Positions 29,570 through 40,303 of a stretch of DNA of 64,000 nt are shown piece by piece. The DNA lies in NCBI GenBank assembly GCA_023091665.1, contig JALJCQ010000030.1, positions 2,296,501 to 2,360,500 of the forward strand, given 5' to 3'. Below the pieces are notes generated by a model that saw only the letters and a list, made by a program, of their open reading frames with translations, had not been told where the DNA came from and made no database searches. A program made the position numbers and the translations under genes. The stretch comes from Pythium myriotylum (lineage: Eukaryota; Oomycota; Peronosporomycetes; Pythiales; Pythiaceae). How positions within the stretch are numbered: position 1 is the first letter of the stretch; each line of letters opens with the position of its first letter.

Positions 29570-31484
29570 CTAGACGCGCATCAAACAAAGGCGGTAGCAT
29601 TCCTATATCACATGATGGAAGAATTAGAAATAAAACCACGTGGAGAAAGAAAAAAAAGCATCCAGGGATACATACCAGAAACTCTTCATCTGTCATGTCC
29701 TGAAGGTCATCATCATCGATCGAGCCAAGACGCTTCGGCAAACCCTTCACGGATACCTCAGCATCAATAACACCACCTTCATCATCTTCACACCATTCCC
29801 ATTCGACATCTTCAAGATCTTCATCGTCGATGTCAACCCCATTCATTTCCGCATCCCAACCTTGATGATCCACCTCGACTTCAAAATCATCGTTGTCTCT
29901 GTTTTCCTCGTTATATCGCTCGAGCTCCGCCAGGTAAGCAGTTTTGAAAGCATCTTGGCGTTGTTCTTCAGTCATTTCGCCGTCCGCCAAATCTGTCAAA
30001 CTATGCCGAGGCTCGCGTGCAGCTGACACGTTGTCTTGTGCCACAAGGAGGGTGCTATTCTGATGTTTGGCAGCAAGGTGTCCGCTAATTGAGCTGCCTT
30101 GCAGAAATTCTGGTAGCGCACGGGGTGCCTTAGCAGGTCGGTTAGTGGAATCCTCCTCCTACGACGTCGTCAAATTGTGAGGCACCACCGAAGACGTTGA
30201 ATACTCGTTGTGACGTACAGGTTTCCTTTTGCGGTCCAAGAGGTACTCGTCATCATTTTGGTCGTTTCCGGCAATGTCAACAACAATTTCGCGCTCCTTC
30301 GAGATATGAAAGCATCAGGACGAGGTGTTGGATTTGGAAATGACTGCAGAACAGCTGTACCTGGCCGTAGGGGTATAAATATGATTGTGTGTTCTTGTCA
30401 TCGCCTCCTCGATGGCCACCCCCGCCACCAGCACCGCCCCCACCTCCGCCGCTGTTGCCACTTCGATTTCCATGATGCCCACCAGAGCCATCGCCGATTC
30501 GCGCACTTTTCCCGCCAATTCCTGCCGCACGATTTTCGCTGGGCAAGTTACTGAATTCGAACAATGCAGATTAGAGTACGCAAATAATAGACTGTTGTAC
30601 AAGCAATCACGCACGTAGGGAGCACGTGCCCCTCGCGGACGTAAGCATTGATACGACTAAGGACTTCAAAAATGCCTTCATGCATCCCTGCTTGCTTGTT
30701 CATCTGGTCTTTCAGCTAGCGGTTCGATCACAGTGATATGTTGAGTCTGACTTCATTTACGTAAGAAGAGATCAATCTGTACCTTGCGCTGAAGGGTCTG
30801 TATCTTCGCTAGTCGGTCGTTGTTGTCGCACTCGAGCAGTACCTCATTGCAGTGTCCGCACCGGAAGTGATACTGACCAGGCATGAGGAGAAGCTGCGCT
30901 TCTAGTGCGGTGTACTCGCGGCCGCAGTCCGGGCTCTTACACTGATACGTCTGACGTTCGATCTCGAGCTTTTCGCTTTCTTTTAAATGTTCTTGCATGA
31001 TGTAGAGCCGGTACTGTACGACCTCCACGAAGTACTTGTAGTCAATGTACCAATATGACGTAGAAGAACTGCCACCGACTCTCTTGTCGTTCAGCACTTC
31101 TCTATCAAACCAGCCGCAGCATTGAGTTAGCCTACGCTCCAACTCTAGATCGCTCGAGATCCACGTACTCGCAGACGAGGTGGTCTTGATGCAACTCGTT
31201 CATGATTTTGCGCAACTGGCGCGTCTGAAGGTTCACGGCGTTGCCCATCTCGTCATCCTGTCACCAGTGGCTAAGTATCATGGGTCGGAGAGGCAGAAAG
31301 CACTCGCTTACTTTGAGGAACTTCTCTCGGATCAGCGCCTGTAGAACTACCACATGCTCGTCGGCGTAGAAGGCCCTGCAAGAAATAGAAGGGGCCGTTT
31401 AGTTGATGAGTCGGGCAGCCCGCGGAAGGAGCGGAGATCCCACCGCCCGACGAGGTTCACCAGCTTCTCCACAAGCCCTGCCAT
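29570..31484 (-). CDS. GTF2E1: Transcription initiation factor TFIIE subunit alpha (9 exons, about 465 aa)
   Basis: Exons on minus: 31484-31444, 31375-31312, 31257-31169, 31101-30783, 30715-30615, 30550-30361, 30296-30219, 30158-29676, 29602-29570; every phase is consistent. TFIIE-alpha recruits and stimulates TFIIH at RNA polymerase II promoters. N-terminal winged helix: VEKLVNLVGRAFYADEHVVV, NLQTRQLRKIMNELHQDHLV, WYIDYKYFVEVVQYRLYIMQ. Then a C4 zinc ribbon (YQCKSPDCGREYTALEAQLL, FRCGHCNEVLLE), a coiled segment (LKDQMNKQAGMHEGIFEVLS), a Gly-rich/RGG-like insert (GNSGGGGGGAGGGGGHRGG) and an acidic C-terminus (DIDDEDLEDVEWEWCEDDE) like the TFIIH-binding tail of other TFIIE-alpha. The Gly-rich insert is not usual. 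One intron (30297-30360) seems to end in AAG. Confidence 0.88.
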
Positions 31485-31568
31485 GGCCGACACGGAGGAG
31501 TTCGCACAAAAAGCTAAAGGTGAGCATAGCAGTTCTTATCGGATGTGTTAGAGCCAGCTGAAGTTGTG

Positions 31569-31642
31569 CGCTTTTTGTCCGAAGAAATTATAATATTTTT
31601 AAAAAAATATTATTTAAAAATAATTGCTTTGGACAAAAAGCG
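31569..31642. repeat. 74-bp imperfect palindrome with A/T core
   Basis: Arms CGCTTTTTGTCC (31569-31580) and GGACAAAAAGCG (31631-31642) are perfect complements; pairing continues inward with few mismatches (about 20 of 23). The core is almost pure A/T. It lies between the TFIIE-alpha start and the CFAP100 stop. It may be a tiny MITE/foldback element or a cruciform-forming spacer. Confidence 0.85.
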
Positions 31643-31769
31643 GTACTGTATTAGGATAAGTAGCAGGGCAAGCCAAGACACGAAGACTTGCCTTTTTTCA
31701 GACCCATCTCAAATAGAAAATTAAAGCGAGCATCGACCTTTGCCTCGGATGAAAAGCAAAATGAATATT

Positions 31770-33745
31770 CTACCACACGAAATGGTGGAGATCCGCTTCT
31801 TCGGCTTGATCTACAACGTTCTCATCCTCCTCATGCTTTATGTGGCGCTCTGGGATAGATCTCCACATCACCTGTCGGCCCTTACGCTTCTTCGGTGCCT
31901 GCATGCTGCGTTCCATCGATTTCTTCATGCGTTCTTCGTACATCTTCTGCTGCTGGGAGATTCGTTCTTGACGCACACGCTCACGCCGCTCTTTCTCTTT
32001 CTCCTTCTCGGCGCGCACTACGTATTCTTCGGGCATCTGCTCGATTGCACTCAGTAAATCCTCCAAACGAGCCTCCAGATCGGTAAGCATGTACAATGTC
32101 GACGAGTTACTTTCGGCTTCAAAACCGCAGCGTTTATAGACTTCGAGTACGCGATCATGAAGCTCTTTGAGCATTCGCTCCTGGGCGCTCTCGCTGGTTG
32201 CATTCAAGGATCTGAGTCTTAGTTGATAAGCCTTGCCTTCTTCAGCATCGATTTGGTGCTGGAGCTCATCGATGCTGTTCTTAAGGTTCTGTGTCTTGCG
32301 GTCCATGTTCCTCTTTGTCTCTCGGTAACTTTGCTTGAGTTCTTCGAGTGTCTGTTCAGTCTCTTGGCTGTTCTGGATGAGGAAGAGGTTGCTCTCTTCC
32401 AGGGACGTGAAGATATCAAGCAGCTGCTGCGGATGCTGGAAGTACATGGGGATCTCCTCCCCGCTACTTGTCACCATCATATTATCCAAATTGGGCATTG
32501 AAGGAACCACGATGTCCTTCGTTCGGAGTTTTTCTTTGTCTCCTGGCTTCTTCTTTCCACCGTGCCTACTATCCTTCTCAGGCTTTTCTCGCTCTTGCTT
32601 TTCTCGCTCTTCTAATTCAGCTAGAGCACGCGCCTTCTGCGATTCCCATTCAGCAATAATCTTGTCCTTGCGCTGGTCCAGGCGCTCGAGCTGGCGCTTA
32701 TGCTTCTGGTGAAGTTGTTCAGCCTCATACTCCACCGGTGTCAGCTCATCTAAGAATGCTTTGTACTGTAAACAATCTTGCAGTTGTTCAGTAAGCTTGG
32801 ACATTTCACTCTGAACGGTTTGAATTTGCTGATTCAGTTTTTTTATCTCCTGAACCTTATCCGCCTTGGCCTTGGTCTCCTTTTCAGCTCGCTTTATGGC
32901 TTCATGGGCTTTCTTGTCATTCTCCTTTAGGAAGGTATCAAACCGCACAGCATCTTCCTCGAGCATTAGCTCGCTTTTCTTTAGAGCTTCTTCTTTGAGC
33001 TGTGCCTTTTCTTCGAGTTTTCGGATCTCCTCACGCTTCGTATCCAGTGACATCTGAACTAAAAACATTTCACGCTTCTTTGCAATGAAGTCTGCCATAT
33101 TTTCTTTCTCGCGGAGGCGGTCATTCGTGATCGCAGCTGTAGCTGCGGCCACCAGCCCGCGCATCTGGCGTGACTGGGATGACGTGTAACCACTCGCGTT
33201 GCTCGGCACTTCGTTCACCTAAAGCTCGAAGGAGAAAGATGATGATGTTCGGCTCGTGACTGTAGCGACATCATCATGCAACTCACCAGGTCATCGGAAC
33301 GAAAGCGCCGGATGTTGCCAATCGTGGATGATGCGGTCGACTTGTCGTAGACTTTGACACTGGCATTGCGACGACGCTCATCGCCTTTGCGCTGGCGCTC
33401 CAGCTCGCGCATGCGGAAGACCTCCTCATCTGTTGGTAGGCTAAACGGATTGGGCTCCATGCCTTGGTACTCTGGTGTTGCTTTGCCCAATGCTCTCCTT
33501 TCGTCCGCCTGTCTATTCTTGGGTTCAACCAGTGTTGTCCGGATAAACTTGTCCACAACCAGGTATACAGCCAGCAGCTGTATACCTCGGCGTTGAAGCA
33601 GAAAGCGCACAGAGATGATGGAGCCACTCGACAGCCCCGCGCGACTTCGGCACGGGACATCGCCCCTCAACGATTCGCCGACGCGACCAACGGGCGATGT
33701 CTCCTCGGAAGGACCAAATCTGCCAAGCCGAGTCGAGCGCGACAT
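31770..33745 (-). CDS. CFAP100: CFAP100/CCDC37-like flagellar axoneme protein (2 exons, about 635 aa)
   Basis: Exon 1 33745-33287, intron 33219-33286 (68 nt), exon 2 33218-31770. CFAP100 (MIA1) is part of the modifier of inner arms complex that regulates inner dynein arms. The DUF4200-type coiled coil is visible: IAKKREMFLVQMSLDTKREE, SELMLEEDAVRFDTFLKEND, AIKRAEKETKAKADKVQEIK. Upstream, PNPFSLPTDEEVFRMRELER matches the family N-terminal motif. Long coiled coils fill the rest, with a basic tail (APKKRKGRQ). The length is close to the human protein. The first ~85 residues before NRQADERR are less certain: a GT-AG pair (about 33525-33596) could also be spliced there. Confidence 0.82.
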
Positions 33746-34881
33746 GCTTTTTTTTCGCAGGCCGGACCTCAGTGGCCGACAAATATTCTTTGAGACTGAT
33801 GGAGGGAGGAATCAGCGCAGAAGCACCGAAGCCACTCCACCCGTCCAACTTGTTGGCTTGGATGGGCAGATGCTCATCGGCATGCCAGTTGGGAGCATGG
33901 TTTCGCGGAGTTACAACGAGGTGACTGTGGCTGGTAGTGGTGCGGATCCGATCCGCCGGGAAGGACGATTGTCGCGCGTAAGAATGAACGCTGCAGTACG
34001 ACGAGGGCTCGGAGCTGACTCGACAAGAACTTGTAGATGATTGTAACGAGCGATTCGCTGAGTGAACGATCCACTCGAAGAAGAATCCGCTCTGCACAGG
34101 TACGCCTGATAGCGTGGGTATACATGTCCCTGCCCACGAATTCTCGCCATGTTTGAAGATTTTGTTTGTCAGCACGGCGGTTGGCAGTTTTTTGCTTACC
34201 GTATCCCTTCTCTTCCCGAGTGACAGTGGTACGTGCAGTCTGAATACGTTTACTCGGTGGTATATGATAGCTGAAACTCAACAAAAGAAGGATGGTTTTA
34301 CGTCGATGGACTCGAATCTGTCGAGGGAATAAGACAGTCGAAACGAGTATCGTCAAATTACGTCTTTCTTTTGACCCTGTCATTGATGACGAACAGCGCC
34401 GGGGTCATTGCTGTCTCGATGAAGAGTGAAAAGCTGCTCACAGCCCACATTTATGGCAGGTCGGGCTCGTCTAGATGCATCGAAGAGAAGTTCTGACGAC
34501 CGCATGTGGATGTAGCAACAATTGCAAGCGACGTATGCGCACTCACACTGCTGTTGCCTCATGCGTTCTTTTTGCTTCGATACCTCTTCGACGTCTTAGT
34601 GGTCGTCTCCGCAGCAAACGTACGGAGTTATCTGGTGAGTGAAAACAATAGCAACTCCACTTGCACAACAGCTCTCTGACTCAGCCAATTTCCGTCGCAT
34701 AACAGACAAAGCCATGGTTTGTGACCAACTTTCACCGCTTACGCTATTGATTTCGAGTCTCTAATGAAATAAAAGCCCGAATAGAAACATTTCAGTACCG
34801 AGATGCTATGTCACTCGATGACTCGTTTCCGAAAAGCTTGTCCATGTTAGGCCCGATCTCTAAGAGGCCGTGTACACCTTC
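33746..34881. other. Spacer of about 1.1 kb with only weak ORFs
   Basis: No recognisable protein. A plus frame at 33744-34040 (98 codons, starting MLFFRRPDLSGRQIFFETDG) and minus frames at 33874-34383 overlap each other, and none has a known motif. A small two-exon candidate lies at 34535-34764. Promoter sequence for CFAP100 is expected at the left end. Confidence 0.5.
34535..34764 (+). CDS. Possible small two-exon gene (59 aa)
   Basis: ATG 34535 opens MRTHTAVASCVLFASIPLRR. A GTGAGT donor at 34635 and a CTCAG acceptor ending at 34684 (50 nt) join in phase to an exon ending TAA at 34762-34764, followed four bases later by AATAAA. The N-terminus has a short hydrophobic stretch that could be a weak signal peptide. 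No similarity is recognised, and a chance ORF is quite possible. Confidence 0.25.
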
Positions 34882-36686
34882 TTAGGCCGAAACCACTGCA
34901 TGCTCCCGAAGATTGAAGCGCTCCTCTTTATACCCATATTGAGTTGGGGTAAGCTTGATGACAGTGTGCAGTGGTATGGCCATTTCAAGGCCCTCAGAGA
35001 TTGTACGACCAAGAAGATAGCCGTAAAGGACCTGAAGGTTTAAGAGGTGGGACACGACTAGTACTGGTTGTCGCTGGCGCTCAATCTCCACCACAAAAGA
35101 TGACAGCCTCTGGAACATGAAACACTGCTTAGAAGAATGTTCACGAAGTCAGCAACGGGCGAGATCTATACCCGAACAAGATCCCCGATCGATTCTCCCC
35201 CATGAAGCCGATAGTTCATTGGATCCCGACTGAAATCTCCCCGATCTTTGTTCATGCGTTCTTTGATATCCATGACCGATAAGTTGGCGAAAGCTCCTGT
35301 GGTGTTCAACATGAGTTCCTACTCACTAGGATCGCTCGCTGATAATCGTAGTAGCATGGACATTGTACAGTACCGGCATCAACGATGTTTAGCGCGCTCA
35401 CAGGTCGGTAGTCTAGACCAAGTGGGGCAATGGTCTGCAATGCACGCGGCGAGGTACTACGATAACATTATGCACGTCTCACTTCGCCTGGATCTGTTAG
35501 ATGCAGAAAGCGCCTCACCTGGAATAAACTCTCAGGTGCTTCAACACAGTTGAGGTTGGGCTTGCTTTGGTCCCCACCTCTCTCGTAAGCAGGTCTTTTA
35601 ATCGCGCGGAAAAGGTGCTTGGGGAAAAATGCATGATACCGTCACTTGCTTTTACTTCTGTAATCGTACCCTGGTCGTCCACAGAGGCCGATTCCATTTC
35701 TTTGCTGATGTTGCCAGGGCGACAGATGAATATTGGCCGATCTCTTTGGCAATCCCATACAAAACATTAGTTACTGCTCAAAAAAATGCTCAGGTAGAAG
35801 CTTGACGCACAACACGTGAATGCTCATCAGAAACGGTACCAACAGGTGCGCCATGTTTCCGTAGATGCGATTGCAGATCACCTTGGACTGCATATTGATA
35901 AGCTTGATGTAGCTTAATTCGTCGCTCTCGATCGTTTCATAAACGGACTCGTACTTTTGAATGCGCTTCCTGTTTAGACGTGAGAAATCCCAACAAAATC
36001 AACATGAGCACAAAAACCTTGTACATCGCACCTGAGATCAGCCATCGCCTCCTCTAGGGGCATGTCTTGATAGTCAGGTGAGTTTGTTACTTTTTGCATG
36101 AAGTTGCTCTCGAGTACTTGTGGATCATCACAGATGCTCTCAACAAAGATGACGTGGACGTCTGGAGAGAACTCGAGGCACGTATCAATGACTCTAGAGC
36201 GTCGATCACGCGTTGTGTTAGTGGCGTCAAATATGGCCACCTCGCCCCCACTTTCGAGCCAGTGAAGGGCAGACTGGAGCGCGTTGGAGGCAAGCTCTTC
36301 TCGCTGCTGCTTCGCGGATGCGTTGCTAGCGTCGAAGAAGTCGAAGTTCTGTTTACCAGCCGTGAGTTTTCGGCGAAGGGAGCCAACATTGAAGATTTCG
36401 GCTCGAACACCCAGCCTGAAGAGCGAGCGTACCCCATGAGTGCTCGCATCTTTCCATGCTTGGTTGATCTACTAACCAGAGGAGAAAGTTGGTGATCTTG
36501 TGCGAGATGAAGGACTTGCCTCTGGCAAACGCAACCACGCGACTCTGCTCAGGACCGCGCGCCTCACTGGGGAGCGCACGTGCAGACCCACCTCGCGGGG
36601 AGTCCGACCATCACGAGCACCACCTTCTCGTCGTTGAAGACCTCGCGCCCCGGCTGGCCATCGTCCACCGACGAGAGCCGTCGCAT
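34882..36686 (-). CDS. PFKFB: 6-phosphofructo-2-kinase/fructose-2,6-bisphosphatase
   Basis: Bifunctional enzyme that makes and breaks fructose-2,6-bisphosphate, the regulator of PFK-1 and FBPase. Start ATG 36686 (MRRLSSVDDGQPGREVFNDE). Exon 1 ends VVLVMVGLPAR and exon 2 (from 36531) adds GKSFISHKITNFLLW, giving the kinase P-loop GLPARGKS. Then LGVRAEIFNVGSLRRKL, GGEVAIFDATNTTRDRRSRV, VIFVESICDDPQVLESNFMQ, SPDYQDMPLEEAM. The phosphatase half contains GDFSRDPMNYR-type text and ends VLVVSHLLNLQVLYGYLLG, IPLHTVIKLTPTQYGYKEER. In the usual enzyme the histidine-containing RHG motif lies in the middle exons, around 35300-35500. About seven to ten short introns. Single-copy length fits the family. 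Confidence 0.87.
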
Positions 36687-37173
36687 CTTCGGGCCTCGTT
36701 GAAGATCTCACGTATAGTGAGGTGTATAGTGCATGTTGTCTGAAAGTCGCGCATAAGTGGCAGAGGACAGTGGGAGCTGGTTCTGCTCGCCGCGCGTTCT
36801 GATTGGCGGAAATCGCGTCGCGGGTGGGGGTAGTCTCCCCGGGGGCGGAGGAAAGGAGGAAGTGGGCTCGACGTTGCGTCGGAGACTCAAGCCATCGCCG
36901 CGGGGCACTCGATCGTGTGCACGTCACGCTGAGCGAGCAGAGAGAGCGGGCGGGCGAGCGAGCGAGAGAGAGAACGCGAGAAAGAGAGAGAGAGAGAGCG
37001 CCGCCGGTCTCCTCCCCTTTCGCACAGAGCAGGCCAAGCGGACGTGAGCGCGCGAGCCAGCCCGCCCGAGGAGCGGTCGCGGAACTCGCTTCCTTCCGTC
37101 CATCGACCGCCGCGCGCGAGTAGAAGCCGGACCGACGGAATTAAGAAGGAGAGAGCCGGCCATCCGTGGAGCA
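36687..37173. promoter_or_regulatory. Divergent promoter region, PFKFB and five-PDZ gene
   Basis: 487 bp between two head-to-head ATGs. The half nearer the PDZ gene is a purine-rich (GAGA) tract on plus, probably 5' leader. No TATA box is obvious. Confidence 0.5.
36935..37000. repeat. GA-rich microsatellite in the PDZ-gene leader
   Basis: Repeated GAGA/GAGC units run from about 36940 to 36998, with a pure (GA)n core near 36980-36998. It lies about 170 bp before the ATG of the five-PDZ gene, so it is likely in its promoter or 5' UTR. Confidence 0.8.
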
Positions 37174-40140
37174 ATGTTCGCGACGGCCTCGGCGGCAGCC
37201 AGTGCGGCGGCCGCGAGCGCCGCGACCTCGACGACCGAGAACGCGCGGCCAATGACAAATGAAGAGCTGGTTGCCCACCAACTGGACCTCCACCGTCGCA
37301 TTCAGCAGCAAATGCAGCTCCAGATGGAGATGAGTCTGCAGCTCGGCCAGCGCCAGTCTCTCACCGCCTCAATCGCCAAAGTCGAGCCAGATCTCGGGGA
37401 CAACGTCTTTGACATGCTCGACGACCTCATCATGGTCTCGAACGATCGTGCTTCGCTCTCGAAAAACACGATTGAGGTAGACCACGACCACGACCCGACG
37501 GCAGGCCGTGATAGTCTCGCCGATATTATGGAATCGCTTGACATGGATTTGGACGAGTTCGAGTTAGGCCCAATCGACCTATCCCGCGACAGCCTATCGG
37601 ACTCGCGCCTCCACGACACTACGCTGGACGAAGAGCGCGACTCATTCGACGATGCTGACCTCGACCTGGACGATGATATTGACGACGCGTCCAGTGATGT
37701 GGTTGACCATGGCGTTGACGATGACGATGACGATGGGGACACAGAGCTCAGCGCCGACAGCCCCTTCCGCGTCTCTAAAGATCCGAATGAACACGCGATT
37801 TCCGATGTGGTCGGCGGCCGTGGTCGCCTCTCCTCAACAGACATGATTGCATCGATGGCCAGCAGTATGAGCAGCATGTCCCACAACACTGTTGGCAATC
37901 TTTGCACGCTCGTCTGGGAAGGGGGACTCCTGGGTTTGCGTCTCCGAATGTCTCAGTCGCGTCTTCTCCCTGCCGTATCGAAACTTACGGGCCGCAGCTC
38001 TATCTTCGGCATTCACCTTATTGATGTTGGCGATTTGCTTCTAGAAATTGGAGGTCGCCCGACACGGGACATGGAGTTTATTGAGGCGATCAACTACCTG
38101 AAAGAAGTCGAGAAACCGTGCAAGCTCGTTTTTCGCCGAATCCACTCAGATCCTATGGCGGTGAAGCCGATTCAGCCACCAGTCAAGAGTGCATTGGCTC
38201 TGAAGCTCACAAAAAAGTTTGAAGAGCTCACAGCTGCCGAAGAAGAGAAGACCCCAACAGCACCTCTCGTCAAGATTGAAGAGAGGTACGAAATCAAGTG
38301 GCTCGATGGGCCTCTTGGTATAAGCTTGATCGCAAGCAAGGATGCACCATACCCACTCGTCACGCGAATCACGGGCAAGAACCGTTCGCCTCAAGTTCAA
38401 GATGTGCAGCCAGGCCACTATCTCGTTCAAATTGGAACGTACAACACGGCTGACGGTAACTTCAACACAGCGATCAAGTACTTGCAGAAGGTCAGCAAGC
38501 CTGTTTCTCTGTTTTTCTGCCCCAGTAACAAGAAGGCTTCGGCTCGTCCGGATCCTTCGAGTGACGAATACGATCATGTGTGGGAGAAGAAACAGCCACT
38601 GTGCTTCACCGTCCGACCTAATGATAAGGGGCGCATGGTCGTTGCCGACGTTGGCAGTGCAAAGTCGGTCAAACTTAAGCCAAAGGGCCCTCCTGGGTCA
38701 AACACGACGATTAGCTCTGGTGATCTAATCATGTGGATCAACGACGAGAGCACAGAAGACTTGTCATTCCACGAAGCTCTTCTCAAGTTACGTACTGCAA
38801 AACGTCCTCTTGTTATTCGATTCAAGAACGCTCCTCCTGAGCCACCAGTTGAAGTGAGAGCACCTCTTCCAGCTCCCACTCCTACTCCTGCGCCGGTGCC
38901 ATCGCCTCCTCCTGCACCTCCAGCTCCCCCTCTGAGTGAGGCTTCGCCTACGCAGACGAATGCGAAAGTACCAGGACGTTTCAATCCGCTGAAGAAGTTC
39001 GCTGCACTCGGCTCGTACGCGAAGGAAAATTCGCTCAACCAGCGCAATAACGTCGCTGATCCGAAGAAGGCCTCCCCTGATGCCCCGCTAAGTAAGAAAA
39101 GCATTCTGACGTCGGGCAGTAGTGATTCGGAATCTCGAAACGACCATCACCATTCAATGCCCGCAAAAGCTGCAGCAACTGTTCACCATGCCACTTCAGC
39201 CAATCAACACCACCATCCTCCAAATCGTGGCCCCGATTTGCATGCTCACCATTCCTCCCACTCGAATGAAAATGAAGCAACGAATGACCAACGACGACCT
39301 GAGGGTCAACAGCCGTCGAAGCTCATCAACATCGATCTATTCACTGGACTTCGAAAACCAATGGCAAGCAAGACAGCCAGTGATCCTAACCTCCAAGCCA
39401 GCGGAGAGTCGCATGCTCCACCAAACTCTCGCTTAGCACGAAATTCGAGTGGCCGACAGGGTGAGCATCACTCGGGAGGTTCGACCAGCAGTGAGGATAC
39501 TGCAACTCGATCGGGCCAAACTCCACCCCCCGCTTCTGCTCCTGAGCGACCTGATGAATACGAGGTTGTGTGGCCTGAGGGCACCGCGCTTGGACTGACA
39601 CTTCGCGTGCACCCAACTACTCGATTTCCTGTCGTTGCTCGCGTTACTGGTACGAGCAACCTCAAGAATATCGAGCATGTTACTCCAGGTGATGTGTTGT
39701 TTCAAGCTAATGGTGCTCCCATCATCCCTCAGCCGAAGTTCAAACAGACGCTCGAGAATTTGTCTCGACTACCAAAGCCCGCTGTCTTGCGATTCCGTCG
39801 AGGCGTTCCGACCCCAAGCCCAGTTGCCACTCCTCGTGCGGAGGAGGGTGACCGAGCGCTTCCACGAGTTCCCTCCTCTCTTAGGGAACACGAGTACGAG
39901 CTGATCTGGCGTGAGAACTCGAATCTTGGTTTAGTTTTCAGTTCGGATGGTGACATGCCTCGCGTGTCGAAAGTTGACCCAGACTCTGGGGGGCCGAATG
40001 TCACAATTGTATCGGTTGGTGATACCCTCACGTGCATCGGACCGATGGACATTGGTGGGTCATCATTTCACTCTTCAATGGCCACCCTGCGAGCAGTGAA
40101 GCGCCCTGTTGTTCTGAGATTCCAGCGTGGAGCCCCTTAA
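37174..40140 (+). CDS. Five-PDZ-like-domain protein (988 aa, single exon)
   Basis: N-terminus: Ala-rich run, a Gln-rich helix (LHRRIQQQMQLQMEMSLQLG) and a long acidic segment (to about residue 190). Then five PDZ-like units of ~80 residues, each starting with a 'VW/IW...LG' strand and ending 'KPxxLxFRR': about 244-329 (LVWEGGLLGLRLRMSQSRLL), 370-455 (EIKWLDGPLGISLIASKDAP), 466-550 (HVWEKKQPLCFTVRPNDKGR), 794-875 (EVVWPEGTALGLTLRVHPTT) and 906-986 (ELIWRENSNLGLVFSSDGDM). Between units 3 and 4 is a Pro-rich stretch (PAPTPTPAPVPSPPPAPP) and a His/Ser/Asn-rich disordered linker. PDZ domains bind C-terminal peptides, so a scaffold role is likely; no orthologue is recognised. Confidence 0.85.
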   Translation: MFATASAAASAAAASAATSTTENARPMTNEELVAHQLDLHRRIQQQMQLQMEMSLQLGQRQSLTASIAKVEPDLGDNVFDMLDDLIMVSNDRASLSKNTIEVDHDHDPTAGRDSLADIMESLDMDLDEFELGPIDLSRDSLSDSRLHDTTLDEERDSFDDADLDLDDDIDDASSDVVDHGVDDDDDDGDTELSADSPFRVSKDPNEHAISDVVGGRGRLSSTDMIASMASSMSSMSHNTVGNLCTLVWEGGLLGLRLRMSQSRLLPAVSKLTGRSSIFGIHLIDVGDLLLEIGGRPTRDMEFIEAINYLKEVEKPCKLVFRRIHSDPMAVKPIQPPVKSALALKLTKKFEELTAAEEEKTPTAPLVKIEERYEIKWLDGPLGISLIASKDAPYPLVTRITGKNRSPQVQDVQPGHYLVQIGTYNTADGNFNTAIKYLQKVSKPVSLFFCPSNKKASARPDPSSDEYDHVWEKKQPLCFTVRPNDKGRMVVADVGSAKSVKLKPKGPPGSNTTISSGDLIMWINDESTEDLSFHEALLKLRTAKRPLVIRFKNAPPEPPVEVRAPLPAPTPTPAPVPSPPPAPPAPPLSEASPTQTNAKVPGRFNPLKKFAALGSYAKENSLNQRNNVADPKKASPDAPLSKKSILTSGSSDSESRNDHHHSMPAKAAATVHHATSANQHHHPPNRGPDLHAHHSSHSNENEATNDQRRPEGQQPSKLINIDLFTGLRKPMASKTASDPNLQASGESHAPPNSRLARNSSGRQGEHHSGGSTSSEDTATRSGQTPPPASAPERPDEYEVVWPEGTALGLTLRVHPTTRFPVVARVTGTSNLKNIEHVTPGDVLFQANGAPIIPQPKFKQTLENLSRLPKPAVLRFRRGVPTPSPVATPRAEEGDRALPRVPSSLREHEYELIWRENSNLGLVFSSDGDMPRVSKVDPDSGGPNVTIVSVGDTLTCIGPMDIGGSSFHSSMATLRAVKRPVVLRFQRGAP

Positions 40141-40303
40141 TTGACTCAATAGTGGGCATGGATTTTGCTTTTTCGATGTCATAGAGAAGAGAAACTGGAC
40201 AGGTTGACTTGAGCACATACACGGGTGGTTCAAATGTAATAATTAGTGTTTCACTGCACTACTGAGTATTCAGAGATAGATTGTCTCTTCGGAACCTAGT
40301 TAT

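Noticed and set aside
30753..31142. A stand-alone zinc-ribbon protein
   Set aside because: In-phase introns on both sides make it exon 4 of TFIIE-alpha.
31483..31551. Plus-strand start MADTEEFAQKAK with a GTGAGC donor, overlapping the TFIIE-alpha ATG
   Set aside because: It looks like the first exon of an acyl-CoA-binding protein, but no later exon could be found before 31770. The overlapping ATGs simply reflect the CATG palindrome.
33744..34040. 98-codon plus ORF beginning on the CFAP100 start codon
   Set aside because: No motif and no splice or poly-A support; the shared start again comes from a CATG palindrome.
34535..34764. Reading the small two-exon ORF as a host-targeted secreted effector
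   Set aside because: The hydrophobic stretch is weak, no exact RXLR or EER motif is present, and the ORF itself is doubtful.
36887..37301. Minus-strand Arg/Ser-rich ORFs upstream of the PDZ gene
   Set aside because: They are translations of the GA-rich microsatellite and the Ala-rich start of the PDZ protein in reverse.
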